Assembly (NCBI RefSeq): GCF_030063355.1
Contig: NZ_JASISZ010000038.1
Coordinates: forward strand, 24,868-78,522
DNA: 53,655 bases
Direction of reading: 5' to 3'
Source: Streptomyces sp. PH10-H1
GTDB lineage: Bacteria > Actinomycetota > Actinomycetes > Streptomycetales > Streptomycetaceae
Under the pieces are notes generated by a model. That model did no database searches. It was not told the DNA's origin and saw only the letters and a list, made by a program, of their open reading frames with translations. The translations under genes were made by a program, and so were the position numbers. Positions 1-7,109 of the stretch are shown one piece after another. Numbering within the stretch: position 1 is the stretch's first letter; the number at the start of each line of letters is the position of its first letter.

Positions 1-168
1 CCGGGTAGCGCACACCGCTGCGCCGGCGGCCCGCCCTCGGTCTGACGTGGCCACACGTCCGGGTCTGGTGTGCTCCATGGGCGTGCAGTACGGGCAGATC
101 AGCGGGGATATGGCGCGCTCGTGCCGGGCCATGCTGGGCCGGTAGTAGCTCGGGTCTCGCTCCGGCAC
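1..168 (-). CDS. Possible partial small protein with a CPYC motif, running off the window
   Basis: A minus-strand frame opens with GTG at 168, or ATG at 132, and has no stop before the window edge. It reads as a short hydrophilic N-terminus (PERDPSYYRPS), then MARHERAISPLICPYC, which could be half of a zinc ribbon. There is no clear ribosome site, and the residues near the edge are Arg/Gly/Ala-rich, as in non-coding frames of high-GC DNA. No function can be assigned. The call is weak and depends on sequence outside the window. Confidence 0.22.
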   Translation of the reverse strand, partial: MPERDPSYYRPSMARHERAISPLICPYCTPMEHTRPGRVATSDRGRAAGAAVCATR

Positions 169-174
169 ATGGAC

Positions 175-220
175 ACATGGACCGGCCCCGCTGCCAGAAG
201 GTAGCGGGGCCGGTCCATGT
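175..220. terminator. Terminator hairpin at the end of the RiPP operon
   Basis: An 18-bp perfect stem (175-192 pairing with 203-220) encloses a 10-nt loop. It lies directly after the stop codon of the methyltransferase gene, read on the minus strand. There is no long T run, as is usual for high-GC actinomycete terminators. Confidence 0.75.
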
Positions 221-231
221 GGGGCGCTCGC

Positions 232-1389
232 TCAGAACTTCGCCACAACGCTCCCGGGGTCCTCGAACCACACACGGTGTGTTCCGTCCGGGGTGACGGT
301 CAGGCCGAATCGCCCCCATGACGGGCGCTGGTGCTGGTCGAACCAGCGCCATGACGCCTCGGCGACGGTCCATAGGTCCGGGTCGGCGGCCTGCTGGTAG
401 GCCGCCGCCCCGGACGGCGGGTAGGACGCCTTTGCCCATGAGCCGTCCGGCATGACCAGCCGGCGGGTGGCGTGGTCCTGGTCGTCGATGCCGTATTCGA
501 GATCGACGCCGGGGAGATGGGCGGCGAGGAGGAACAGGAAGTGAGGGGAGTCGAACGCTTCCAGGGGGATGCCGGCCGGGCCGCCCTGTCCGGACGCCGG
601 TGGGCGCTGGGTTGCCGGGGTGTCGTAGCCCGTGGGGTGGTGTCGGGCGCGCATGAATGAACCGCCGTCACAATGGAACGTCCCTTGCAGGCTTCCGTCT
701 GCGATGGCGTGGAGGACCGCCAGGCCGGAGCTGAGCGGCGGCATCACGTTGGCGATGATCCGGCCGCCGGGCGCGAGTGCCGCGGCCAGGTCCGGGCCGA
801 TGCGGTCCAGCGCGCACGTGGCGATGATCCGGTCGAACGATCGCGGTGACCACTGCTGGGTGCTGGCGTCGCAGGTCACCACCTGGGGGGTGGGCCGGTC
901 CAGGCTGGCCAGCCTGGACCGGGCTGCCTCGGTCAGCTCGGGGTCGATGTCGGCGGTGGTGAGCTGGTCGGCGCCGGCGAGCCGGTGCGCGATCAACGCG
1001 GCGTTGTAGCCGGTGCCGGTCCCGATCTCCAGCACGGTGTCTTTGAATCCGATGTCCAGGGATTCCAGCATCCGCACCATGAGGCTGGGCTGCGTGCTGG
1101 AGGCGGTGGGCACCCCATGCCAGCCGCCGTCCTCGACGGGTGTTGCCGTGGCGGGGTCCAGGCGCGTGACCAGGGAGGTGTTCGCGTAAATGGGGGTGAG
1201 CCAGTGCTCTTTGTCGGCTGCGGTCCTCTGGCGCCACACGGTCGGGCTGCCGCCGCCATTCTGGTAGTAGACGGGGACGAACCGGTGCCGGGGCGTCTGC
1301 TCCAGCGCCCGCCGCCAGTGGCCGCCGTGCAGGTCACCGGACTCCTGCAAGGTGCGGGCCAGGGTGCGGGCGTGCGGCCGCCACTTCAT
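232..1389 (-). CDS. tgmC: PIMT-like methyltransferase of a graspetide (ATP-grasp RiPP) operon
   Basis: A SAM-dependent methyltransferase of the protein-L-isoaspartate O-methyltransferase type, about 385 aa. The SAM-binding loop VLEIGTGTGYNAALIAHRL is near residue 115. The N-terminal part (RHRFVPVYY) and the C-terminal extension fit the long PIMT homologues found beside ATP-grasp peptide ligases. The ATG at 1389 is chosen because it overlaps the ligase stop by four bases (ATGA), which implies translational coupling. In characterised graspetide clusters such as fuscimiditide, the PIMT homologue methylates a core Asp so that an aspartimide forms. The same role is inferred here from the operon, not shown by the sequence. 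The symbol follows the tgmABC naming for this family. Confidence 0.85.
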   Translation of the reverse strand: MKWRPHARTLARTLQESGDLHGGHWRRALEQTPRHRFVPVYYQNGGGSPTVWRQRTAADKEHWLTPIYANTSLVTRLDPATATPVEDGGWHGVPTASSTQPSLMVRMLESLDIGFKDTVLEIGTGTGYNAALIAHRLAGADQLTTADIDPELTEAARSRLASLDRPTPQVVTCDASTQQWSPRSFDRIIATCALDRIGPDLAAALAPGGRIIANVMPPLSSGLAVLHAIADGSLQGTFHCDGGSFMRARHHPTGYDTPATQRPPASGQGGPAGIPLEAFDSPHFLFLLAAHLPGVDLEYGIDDQDHATRRLVMPDGSWAKASYPPSGAAAYQQAADPDLWTVAEASWRWFDQHQRPSWGRFGLTVTPDGTHRVWFEDPGSVVAKF

Positions 1390-2351
1390 GTGCACCACCC
1401 TTTCAGGGTGTCGGCGATCGTGTCGGCCAACGGGAACTCGACCTTCTCGTTCAGCCATGCGAACTGCCCGGACGGATTGGCCTCGTAGAACGTCCAGCGG
1501 CCATCGGTCCGGACAACGAAATCGTGCGCCGCGTACGTGAGCCCCATCCATTTCATGTAGGTGCGGATCGCGGCGGCGACGGAGCAAGGGACGGCCACCG
1601 AGCTGTACGTCAGCGCGTCGTAATCGGTCCGCCAGTCCAGGCCGGCCGCCGTGCTACCGGCGTCGATCCTCACCCCGTGACAGGCGCCGCCGATGACGAT
1701 CACCCGCACCTCGTAGGCCTTGTCCTGAACTTCCTCCTGGAACAGGTGGGCGCTCGTCTCGATCCCGTCGAGCTCGTCCAGGTCGACGCGGCGGGTATAC
1801 ATCGTTTCCACCTGGCCGGTGTGCGCGATGTACGGGATGCCCAGCGGCTTGGTGATGAGCGGGGCTCCGACCTCCTTGGCGAACCGGCGGACTTCCTCGG
1901 CGCTGTTGGTCACCAGCGTGGGCAGGGTGTCCAACCCGGCCGCGGCCGCCACCCGAAGTTGTTCGGGCTTGAATTCGGCGGCGGCGGCCCGGCTGGGGTG
2001 ATTCATCCACGGCACCGGAAGCCCGGTCAGGACACCGCCGAGCCCGATCCGGGCCGCGCCGCGCGCCCAGTGCTCGTCCGCGACGGACAGCCCGGGGAAC
2101 TCGAACTGCTGCGGCCGATTCCAGTAGACGGCGCCGATGTCGGCCAAGTCCACACTGCGGCACGCGGTGGTCAGCCGGCCTTCCCACGGGCCCGCTGCGG
2201 GTCCGCCGCGGTGGTGGGCGCTGAGCTCCACCTCGGCCGGGAACTGCGCGGTGTCCATGCGGAAAGCGGGCACAGCCCGGTCGGTCAGGGCCTGCACGAT
2301 TAAGTCGGTGGCGGCCTCATGGGGGCCGTCGACTACCAGGACGGTCCTCAT
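1386..2351 (-). CDS. tgmB: ATP-grasp peptide ligase (graspetide maturase)
   Basis: An ATP-grasp ligase of the ribosomal-peptide maturase type, 321 aa. Visible parts are the N-terminal pre-ATP-grasp fold (MRTVLVVDGPHEAATDLIV), the family signature AVYWNRPQQFEFP near residue 75, the nucleotide-contacting VGAPLITKPLG, the QEEVQDKAYEVRVIVIGG strand pair, and the metal/ATP residues in FYEANPSGQF near the C-terminus. Family members join side-chain carboxylates of Asp/Glu to Ser/Thr or Lys of the precursor, making ester or amide macrocycles. The start overlaps the precursor stop (ATGA) and the end overlaps the methyltransferase start, so the three genes form a coupled unit. The substrate is almost certainly the product of the gene just upstream. 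Confidence 0.9.
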   Translation of the reverse strand: MRTVLVVDGPHEAATDLIVQALTDRAVPAFRMDTAQFPAEVELSAHHRGGPAAGPWEGRLTTACRSVDLADIGAVYWNRPQQFEFPGLSVADEHWARGAARIGLGGVLTGLPVPWMNHPSRAAAAEFKPEQLRVAAAAGLDTLPTLVTNSAEEVRRFAKEVGAPLITKPLGIPYIAHTGQVETMYTRRVDLDELDGIETSAHLFQEEVQDKAYEVRVIVIGGACHGVRIDAGSTAAGLDWRTDYDALTYSSVAVPCSVAAAIRTYMKWMGLTYAAHDFVVRTDGRWTFYEANPSGQFAWLNEKVEFPLADTIADTLKGWCT

Positions 2352-2629
2352 TCGAATACGCCCGGGTCGGCGCCCTCGTCGTGCTGCGGCGGATTTTTGG
2401 TGTCTCCATCGGGGTTGGTTTTCTTGCTCGTCGCCATCGCCGTCAACGGGGTCCCGTCGGCGTACGCGGCGGTCTGGGTTCGCGGGTCGTACACCGGCCG
2501 GGGGTCGGGCACCGCCTGGGGGTCGGCCGTTTGGAGGCGGGCGCCGGTGACGGCGTAGGGCCGTACGGGGCCGGGCCTGGCTCCGACGGGGGCCGGTGTC
2601 TGGAGTGGGAAGGGTGCTGCGATCCGCAT
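2348..2629 (-). CDS. tgmA: Graspetide precursor peptide
   Basis: A 93-residue protein with a strong AAGGAG site before its ATG. It matches the ATP-grasp-modified RiPP precursor family in the leader segment ending YDPRTQTAAYADGTPL, which resembles the V.(L)DP.TQTA.Y.DG motif of such leaders. The last 30 residues are the likely core. They are rich in Thr, Ser, Lys, Asp and Glu and end EGADPGVFE. An Asp-Gly dipeptide in NPDGDTKN is a plausible aspartimide site for the PIMT homologue. The ring pattern cannot be read from sequence alone. There is no obvious transporter or protease nearby. Confidence 0.82.
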   Translation of the reverse strand: MRIAAPFPLQTPAPVGARPGPVRPYAVTGARLQTADPQAVPDPRPVYDPRTQTAAYADGTPLTAMATSKKTNPDGDTKNPPQHDEGADPGVFE

Positions 2630-2679
2630 GGAATCTCCTTGGTCCTGGGTGATGGGATGTGCTGCCGGGTGGATCGGGG

Positions 2680-2721
2680 CCGCTGCCCGCCCCCAACGGG
2701 GGTGTGAGGGGCGGGCAGCGG
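2680..2721. terminator. Hairpin in the leader of the RiPP precursor gene
   Basis: A 14-bp perfect stem (2680-2693 with 2708-2721) ends about 50 nt before the precursor start, read on the minus strand. It could terminate the upstream genes or act as an attenuator that sets the precursor level. Confidence 0.5.
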
Positions 2722-2779
2722 CTGCGGGGTCACCGCGCGCTCGGCGGGAGGCGGTGCCGGCGGTAGGTGTCCCCGGCAT

Positions 2780-2816
2780 CCCGTCCCGCCGGGCCGGAGG
2801 CCGGCGGCGGGACGGG
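2780..2816. terminator. Second hairpin between the upstream small genes and the precursor
   Basis: A 12-bp perfect stem (2780-2791 with 2805-2816) lies just after the stop of the small gene at 2834, read on the minus strand. With the hairpin at 2680-2721 it separates the upstream regulatory-type genes from the biosynthetic genes. Confidence 0.5.
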
Positions 2817-2833
2817 GGCTGGAGGGGTGAGGA

Positions 2834-2977
2834 TCAGTCCGCACGCCGCTGGAGGGATCCGTTGGTTCCCGACGCCACGGGGGTGGCGGGTTCGTCACCG
2901 GACCGTGCCGCCTCGGGCTCGGGCGTGGATGCGGCCGGTTCTGGCAGGGGGCAGGGTGGCGGCTGGATGGCAAACAT
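2834..2977 (-). CDS. Small Pro/Glu/Ala-rich protein of unknown function
   Basis: A 47-residue frame beginning MFAIQPPPCPLPEP and ending NGSLQRRAD. Its ATG overlaps the stop of the preceding gene (TGATG), which is the main support for it being translated. The composition is disordered and acidic with a basic tail. It has none of the leader signature of the precursor, but a second modified peptide cannot be excluded. Confidence 0.42.
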   Translation of the reverse strand: MFAIQPPPCPLPEPAASTPEPEAARSGDEPATPVASGTNGSLQRRAD

Positions 2978-3348
2978 CAGTCCTCGTTCCGGTTGGCGGG
3001 TTGTTGGAGGGTGAGCACGTGGTGAAGCGCGTCTCCGTCCGGCGAGAGCGACACCGCGACGTCTTCGCCAGCGACAAGGGCCCGTAGCACGGTGCTGTGT
3101 TGCCCCGGGTCGTCGATCCAGCCCCGGATGGGATGGGCCTGCGGGGGATCGGCCTGGGCGGCGATCCGGTCGAGCCGGTCGAGGAGCCACCGCAGGGCGT
3201 CCTGAGGCGTGTCCAGTGCCTGACGTGCGCATTTGATCGGCCTGCCGGTCGTTGACACGGCGTCATGCGAGCCCCGGTAGGTGCCGGGTGCCGGCAGAGT
3301 GAGGATGAGTGTCCGGCGTTCGTCCCGGCTGTGGGTCCGCGTCAGCAC
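2977..3348 (-). CDS. Conserved-type hypothetical protein in the RiPP operon
   Basis: A 123-residue protein starting at a GTG inside the end of the RsbW-like gene. Recognisable stretches are RTLILTLPAPGTYRG, QDALRWLLDRLDRIAAQAD and SPDGDALHHVLTLQQ, consistent with a small alpha/beta fold. The overlaps on both sides suggest co-translation with its neighbours. I do not recognise a family. It may accompany the ATPase in regulation. Confidence 0.6.
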   Translation of the reverse strand: MLTRTHSRDERRTLILTLPAPGTYRGSHDAVSTTGRPIKCARQALDTPQDALRWLLDRLDRIAAQADPPQAHPIRGWIDDPGQHSTVLRALVAGEDVAVSLSPDGDALHHVLTLQQPANRNED

Positions 3349-3848
3349 GCTGCCCCCTGCCGGTGAGCGGACACCGTGCACTCCGCCCAGATGGCTACAG
3401 CCACACCGTCGCCGACGATCTGACGCACTCCCCACCGGTCCGCGGTGATCTGCACGATGAGCAGTCCCCGGCCGTGGTCGTCTCCGTCCTCCGGTCGAGT
3501 TGCCTGGATCTCGCCCGGGTGGGACCGCTCGGCGGCGACGGTCAGCGTCACCACATCGTCCAGCAACCGGCAGATCACGCGGATGAGCGGCGTGTCGGTG
3601 TGGTCGACCGCGTTGGTCACCAGCTCGCTGACGATCAGTTCGCAGCCTCGGGCGTCGACCTCGTCGACCAGCCACTCGGCCAACGCCGCCCGGATGTGCT
3701 GGCGGGCCCGCCCCGGTGAGGTGGTCGCGCGCGGAAGGATCAGGCCGGCACATGCTGACGACGGGCGCCTCCGTCGGCGGGGCCGGGGTTGATCGTGCAC
3801 GACGGGCAGGGTGGTGCCGAGTTCGTGGGGTGCGGCGGGCGGCGTCAT
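3342..3848 (-). CDS. RsbW-like ATP-binding regulatory kinase (HATPase_c_2)
   Basis: A 168-residue protein of the anti-sigma-factor serine kinase type that is very common in Streptomyces. The N box is ELIVSELVTNAVDH and the G1-like segment is DGDDHGRGLLIVQITADRWG. An N-terminal Arg-rich stretch precedes the fold. Such proteins bind ATP and usually a sigma factor or anti-anti-sigma partner. No partner is encoded next to it. It heads the minus-strand set of genes leading into the graspetide cassette, so it may control that cassette, but this is inference. Confidence 0.8.
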   Translation of the reverse strand: MTPPAAPHELGTTLPVVHDQPRPRRRRRPSSACAGLILPRATTSPGRARQHIRAALAEWLVDEVDARGCELIVSELVTNAVDHTDTPLIRVICRLLDDVVTLTVAAERSHPGEIQATRPEDGDDHGRGLLIVQITADRWGVRQIVGDGVAVAIWAECTVSAHRQGAAC

Positions 3849-3908
3849 GGGCCCGGCCTCCTCGGGTGCGGTGCCGTGCGCGGGCGTCTCGACCGCGCGT
3901 GTGCGGGG

Positions 3909-4607
3909 TCAGGGACGGGGCGGCGGCCGGAGCGCGACCATCACAGCGGCGGCCTGCGGCAGCGGGATCTCAGGGGCGGGCTCCTGGGCCCATTCGACGT
4001 GTCCGCCCGCGGCCGCGCCGGGTAGCGGGACGGGATGGGGCCATTCCTGGACGGTGACCCCGTGCACCTGCGGGAGCGGCTGCGGCTGCGGCGCGTTGCT
4101 GATCAGGACCGTGGCCCGTTCCCCGATGACGCGGAACTCGCGCACGGTCGCCGTACGCAGGACGGGAGCGATGATGCCGACCCCGGCCAGCCGCTCGTTC
4201 ACTTCATCGCAGGTGAGGCCGTCAACCACTACTGAGGCGATGACCGCCGTCCCGCCGCCGCGTGCGATCACCCCGTACGCCGCCCGCTCGGCCCACAGGA
4301 CGTCCAGGGCGTACGGGTTGGTGGTGGCCTCCTTCTCCCACCGGTGCGAGTCCTCGGGATGCAGGTCCTGGAGGGGGCACGGAAACGGGGGCAGAGACAG
4401 GCCGTCCGGCGCCTGGCCCCGGCGGCCATTACAGCTCGGCGTGACCTGCCATCCATACGAGGCGTACCGGCCCGCCCACGACCGGGCTTCCTCCGCCCGG
4501 TGGCGGAACTCGTCATTGCCGTGAGGCCGCTGAACCTGCATCAGACGGCGGCGGGGGTTTGATCGCAGGCCGGCTAAGTCCTGGGCTCCTCGGCTGATGG
4601 GCGACAT
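3909..4607 (-). CDS. Hypothetical protein, weak resemblance to Prim-Pol-associated Streptomyces proteins
   Basis: A 232-residue protein with a GGGAG site before the ATG at 4607. The N-terminal half contains ARSWAGRYASYGWQVTPSC and later HRWEKEATTNPYALDVLW, then VIARGGGTAVIASVVVDGL and GIIAPVLRTATVREFRVIG. This pattern is reminiscent of truncated bifunctional primase/polymerase-like proteins often found beside XRE/DUF397 pairs, but catalytic residues are not evident. The C-terminus is proline-rich. It is divergent from the XRE gene. Confidence 0.6.
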   Translation of the reverse strand: MSPISRGAQDLAGLRSNPRRRLMQVQRPHGNDEFRHRAEEARSWAGRYASYGWQVTPSCNGRRGQAPDGLSLPPFPCPLQDLHPEDSHRWEKEATTNPYALDVLWAERAAYGVIARGGGTAVIASVVVDGLTCDEVNERLAGVGIIAPVLRTATVREFRVIGERATVLISNAPQPQPLPQVHGVTVQEWPHPVPLPGAAAGGHVEWAQEPAPEIPLPQAAAVMVALRPPPRP

Positions 4608-4860
4608 GTCCGCACTCCCTTGATGGGTTCCGCGGGCCGTCGGCCGTTGATCATTGCGCGACCGGCTCGCTACATCCCGTGACGGGATTCCCTCCTAGAA
4701 TGTGTCATGCAATCCCATGAGACAAGTGCATCACTAGATTTCACTCCTCAGAACTGGGCGGAAGGGCGATGTGACCATGGCTGACCGGGGTGTTGGGGAT
4801 GAGGCAGACTTGCAACCGGCAAATCCATCACGACGACCGGTGCGGCGAAGGGGGCGGCAG
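4608..4860. promoter_or_regulatory. Divergent promoter region with a 15-bp palindrome
   Basis: The relatively AT-rich gap between two divergent genes holds a perfect palindrome, ATCCCGT-G-ACGGGAT (4674-4688). A TAGAAT box (4696-4701) could be a -10 for the XRE gene. The palindrome is a candidate operator for the adjacent helix-turn-helix protein. Confidence 0.5.
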
Positions 4861-5727
4861 ATGAGCGAAATGGGCGGTCCAACGGTCCGGCGCCGCCGCC
4901 TGGGTAGCGAACTGCGGCGGCTGCGCGAGGCGGCCAATCTGGATCAGGCGGCGGCAGCTCGGCACCTGGAGTGCTCCACCTCCAAAATCTCTCGCCTGGA
5001 AAAGGGCAAGGGCCTGGCCAAAGCGATTGAGCTGCGAAGCCTGCTCGATCTGTACAAGGTCACCGACGATGAAGCCCGGAATCAGCTGCTTCTGATCCAC
5101 CGCCAGGCGGCGGAAACCGGCTGGTGGGAGCAGGCGGAGTACGAACAAGTCCTGCCGTCCGGACATGGCGTGTACGTGGGCCTGGAGTCCGACGCCCGCA
5201 GCGTGCAGACCTGGCAACTGGGCTTCGTCCCGGGCCTCCTCCAAACCGAGGATTACGCCCGTGCTGTGCTCTCCGACGCTCGCCGGCAGTCTGCTGACGT
5301 CGATCGTCTGGTACACGTCCGTATGCAGCGCCAAGCACGCCTTGCCGACGGTCCTGATGCACTGGACGTCTGGGCGGTCATCGACGAAGGCGCGCTACTG
5401 CGCCCGGTCGGTGGCCCGGATGTGATGCGTGCGCAGGTACAGGCGCTGATCGCGGCGGCGGAGCGACCCAACATCACCATTCAGGTATGTCCGCTCGCCA
5501 AGGGCGCGCATCCTGGCCTCGCCGGATCGTTCTCGATCCTGGAATTCGGGCCGTCCGACCCGCGGGTCGGGTACGTGGACGGGCGAGGCGGGGCGCTGTT
5601 CGTCGAGCGGGATGAACCGGTTCGACAACTGATCCATGATTTCGACCGTATGAGAGCGGTCGCCCTCGATGAGTACGAATCCGCAGCGTTGCTGCGTGAC
5701 CTCATCGCCGCAAAGGAGACACAGTGA
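4861..5727 (+). CDS. XRE-family regulator with DUF5753 domain
   Basis: A 288-residue protein using the ATG at 4861, preceded by GGGGGCGG. The frame remains open upstream but lacks a better start. The helix-turn-helix is at residues about 10-65 (GSELRRLREAANLDQAAAARHLECSTSKISRLEKG). The DUF5753 domain follows, with ETGWWEQ, VGLESDARSVQTWQLGFVPGLLQTEDYAR and the C-terminal FGPSDPRVGYVDGRGGALFVE. This architecture is typical of Streptomyces regulators paired with DUF397 proteins. It overlaps the DUF397 gene by one base (TGATG), so the two are co-translated. Confidence 0.92.
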   Translation: MSEMGGPTVRRRRLGSELRRLREAANLDQAAAARHLECSTSKISRLEKGKGLAKAIELRSLLDLYKVTDDEARNQLLLIHRQAAETGWWEQAEYEQVLPSGHGVYVGLESDARSVQTWQLGFVPGLLQTEDYARAVLSDARRQSADVDRLVHVRMQRQARLADGPDALDVWAVIDEGALLRPVGGPDVMRAQVQALIAAAERPNITIQVCPLAKGAHPGLAGSFSILEFGPSDPRVGYVDGRGGALFVERDEPVRQLIHDFDRMRAVALDEYESAALLRDLIAAKETQ

Positions 5728-5951
5728 TGACCCCCCGAACCCCGCCCACCATTACAGACCCCGCGTCCCTGAACTGGTTCAAGTCCACCGCCAGCAGTGC
5801 CAACGGCGAATGCATCGAGATCGCTCTAGCGCCTGGCGGCGTCGTGGGCGTCCGGGATTCCAAGGACACCGGCGGCCCGGCCCTCGCCTTCACGGCCGGC
5901 GACTTCGCAAGCTTCATCGCCGCCGTGAAAGCCGGCCACCTCGACGCTTGA
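5727..5951 (+). CDS. DUF397 protein
   Basis: A 74-residue protein with the DUF397 pattern: LNWFKSTASSANGECIEIA, then VVGVRDSKDTGGPALAFT and DFASFIAAVKAGHLD. The ATG at 5727 overlaps the regulator stop and sits at the right distance from AAAGGAG. Such proteins act with the neighbouring XRE/DUF5753 regulator, in a BldB/toxin-antitoxin-like pairing of uncertain biochemistry. Confidence 0.92.
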   Translation: MTPRTPPTITDPASLNWFKSTASSANGECIEIALAPGGVVGVRDSKDTGGPALAFTAGDFASFIAAVKAGHLDA

Positions 5952-5964
5952 GCCCAGAGAGCAG

Positions 5965-5994
5965 AAGGGGCCGACCCGGACGGGTCGGCCCCTT
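5965..5994. terminator. Bidirectional terminator between convergent genes
   Basis: A 14-bp perfect stem with a two-base centre (5965-5978 with 5981-5994) lies between the DUF397 gene and the converging coiled-coil gene. Confidence 0.85.
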
Positions 5995-6016
5995 CGTCGG
6001 TACTCAAGCTGGTACG

Positions 6017-7018
6017 TCACCGGCGCTTGCCGCGCCTCTTCGTGCCCCCCACGACCGACCGGCGGCCCGTGGTGGGCTTGGCCGGCACAGGAGCAGTCCG
6101 CTGGGGATGTGCCTCGGCACACGCCCGTGCGGCACACTCGGCCCGCTCCTCGGCTTCGGCCTGTGCCGTCTGTACCGCCTGGATCTGACCGTGTGCCACG
6201 GCGAGCGCCTTCCGGTCGTCCTGCGCCTGGAGCTCGCTTGCTGCGGCACGCTCGGCGGCGGTCTGCTCGCGCTGGTGTGCCTCGGCGCTCTCGCGCCTAG
6301 CGGTCTCCGCCTCGGCGTGCGCCGTACGGGCCGTGTGCTGTGCCTGCTCGGCGAGCTGCATCGCCGCCGACCGGGCGCCCTCGGCCGTGTGCCGGGTCTG
6401 GTCGCATCCGCTGTGTGCCGTCTCGATCCGGCGGTACGCCTCCCGCAGCTCGGCGAGCTGCTGCCGGACCGTTCCGGCCTCGCTCTGGGCGATGCGGGCC
6501 GTGTGCTGTGCCTGCTCGGCGAGCTGCATCGCCGCCGACCGGGCGCCCTCGGCGAGCCGCTGGGCCTCTTGTGCTGTGTGTGCCTCTTGCCGGGCGGCGT
6601 CCGTCTCCTGACGGGCTGCCACCGCCTCGGCGTGTGCCGCGTCGGCGGCGGCACACGCGCTGCGGGCCTCCTCTACGGCCTGTGCCACCTCGCGGTGTGC
6701 GTCCTCCGCCTGTCGCTGTGCCGCCTCGGTCCGGGCCCGGCAGTGTGCCGCCTCCTCCTGGGCTGTGGCCGCCTCGGCACGCGCCCGCTCGGCCTCGCCC
6801 CGGGCCTGGTCCGCCTCGGCGTGTGCCGCCTCGACGGCGGACCGCAGTTCCATCGCACGCCGTACCCGCTCCTCGGCGGCGGCCAACCGGTCGGCGAACT
6901 CGGCGGCACGTTCCGCCGGTGGCACAGGCGGCACAGTCCGCACTGGTGGCACGTCGGCGCTGTTCCGCGGTGCCGGTACTAACGCGGCCGGTGTGCTGAT
7001 CCTCGTCCTGGTCGTCAT
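6017..7018 (-). CDS. Long coiled-coil protein with basic tail, KfrA-like in organisation
   Basis: A 333-residue protein. Residues about 40-300 are almost continuous Ala/Glu/Arg/Gln coiled coil (ERAAEFADRLAAAEERVRR onwards). It has a Pro-rich N-terminus and a basic C-terminus ending KRRGKRR. GAAGGGAC precedes the ATG. The gene carries a 57-bp direct repeat and many copies of TGTGCC/GGCACA, using the rare codons GCA, ACA and TGT. Located downstream of parA and parB, it may bind DNA or form a scaffold in plasmid segregation, as KfrA-type proteins do. No helix-turn-helix was recognised, so that role is inference. Confidence 0.8.
   Translation of the reverse strand: MTTRTRISTPAALVPAPRNSADVPPVRTVPPVPPAERAAEFADRLAAAEERVRRAMELRSAVEAAHAEADQARGEAERARAEAATAQEEAAHCRARTEAAQRQAEDAHREVAQAVEEARSACAAADAAHAEAVAARQETDAARQEAHTAQEAQRLAEGARSAAMQLAEQAQHTARIAQSEAGTVRQQLAELREAYRRIETAHSGCDQTRHTAEGARSAAMQLAEQAQHTARTAHAEAETARRESAEAHQREQTAAERAAASELQAQDDRKALAVAHGQIQAVQTAQAEAEERAECAARACAEAHPQRTAPVPAKPTTGRRSVVGGTKRRGKRR
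6328..6552. repeat. 57-bp direct repeat inside the coiled-coil gene
   Basis: Positions 6328-6384 and 6496-6552 are the same 57-bp sequence, 168 bp (56 codons) apart. They encode the repeated segment EGARSAAMQLAEQAQHTAR. It suggests growth of the coiled coil by internal duplication. Confidence 0.8.
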
Positions 7019-7044
7019 CGTGGTCCCTTCGATCTCCGGTCATC

Positions 7045-7061
7045 GGCACACCCGGTGTGCC
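7045..7061. promoter_or_regulatory. Perfect palindrome made of two TGTGCC motifs
   Basis: GGCACACC-C-GGTGTGCC lies in the 91-bp gap before the coiled-coil gene. It is the clearest dyad form of the array motif and a candidate operator or nucleation site. A similar GGCACAC-C-GTGTGCC dyad lies inside the next gene at 7411-7425. Confidence 0.65.
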
Positions 7062-7069
7062 AGGCGGGG

Positions 7070-7100
7070 CCGGGGGGCGGACCGCTGATCCGCCCCCCGG
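7070..7100. terminator. Hairpin after the DUF2637-like gene
   Basis: A 12-bp perfect GC-rich stem (7070-7081 with 7089-7100) and a 7-nt loop directly follow the stop of the membrane-protein gene, read on the minus strand. Confidence 0.7.
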
Positions 7101-7109
7101 ATGTGCCGG

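Noticed and set aside
5669..6982. A 437-residue plus-strand frame through the coiled-coil gene
   Set aside because: It is antisense to the coiled-coil gene at 6017-7018, crosses a terminator hairpin, and its Leu/Gly/Arg composition is a shadow of Ala/Glu codons.
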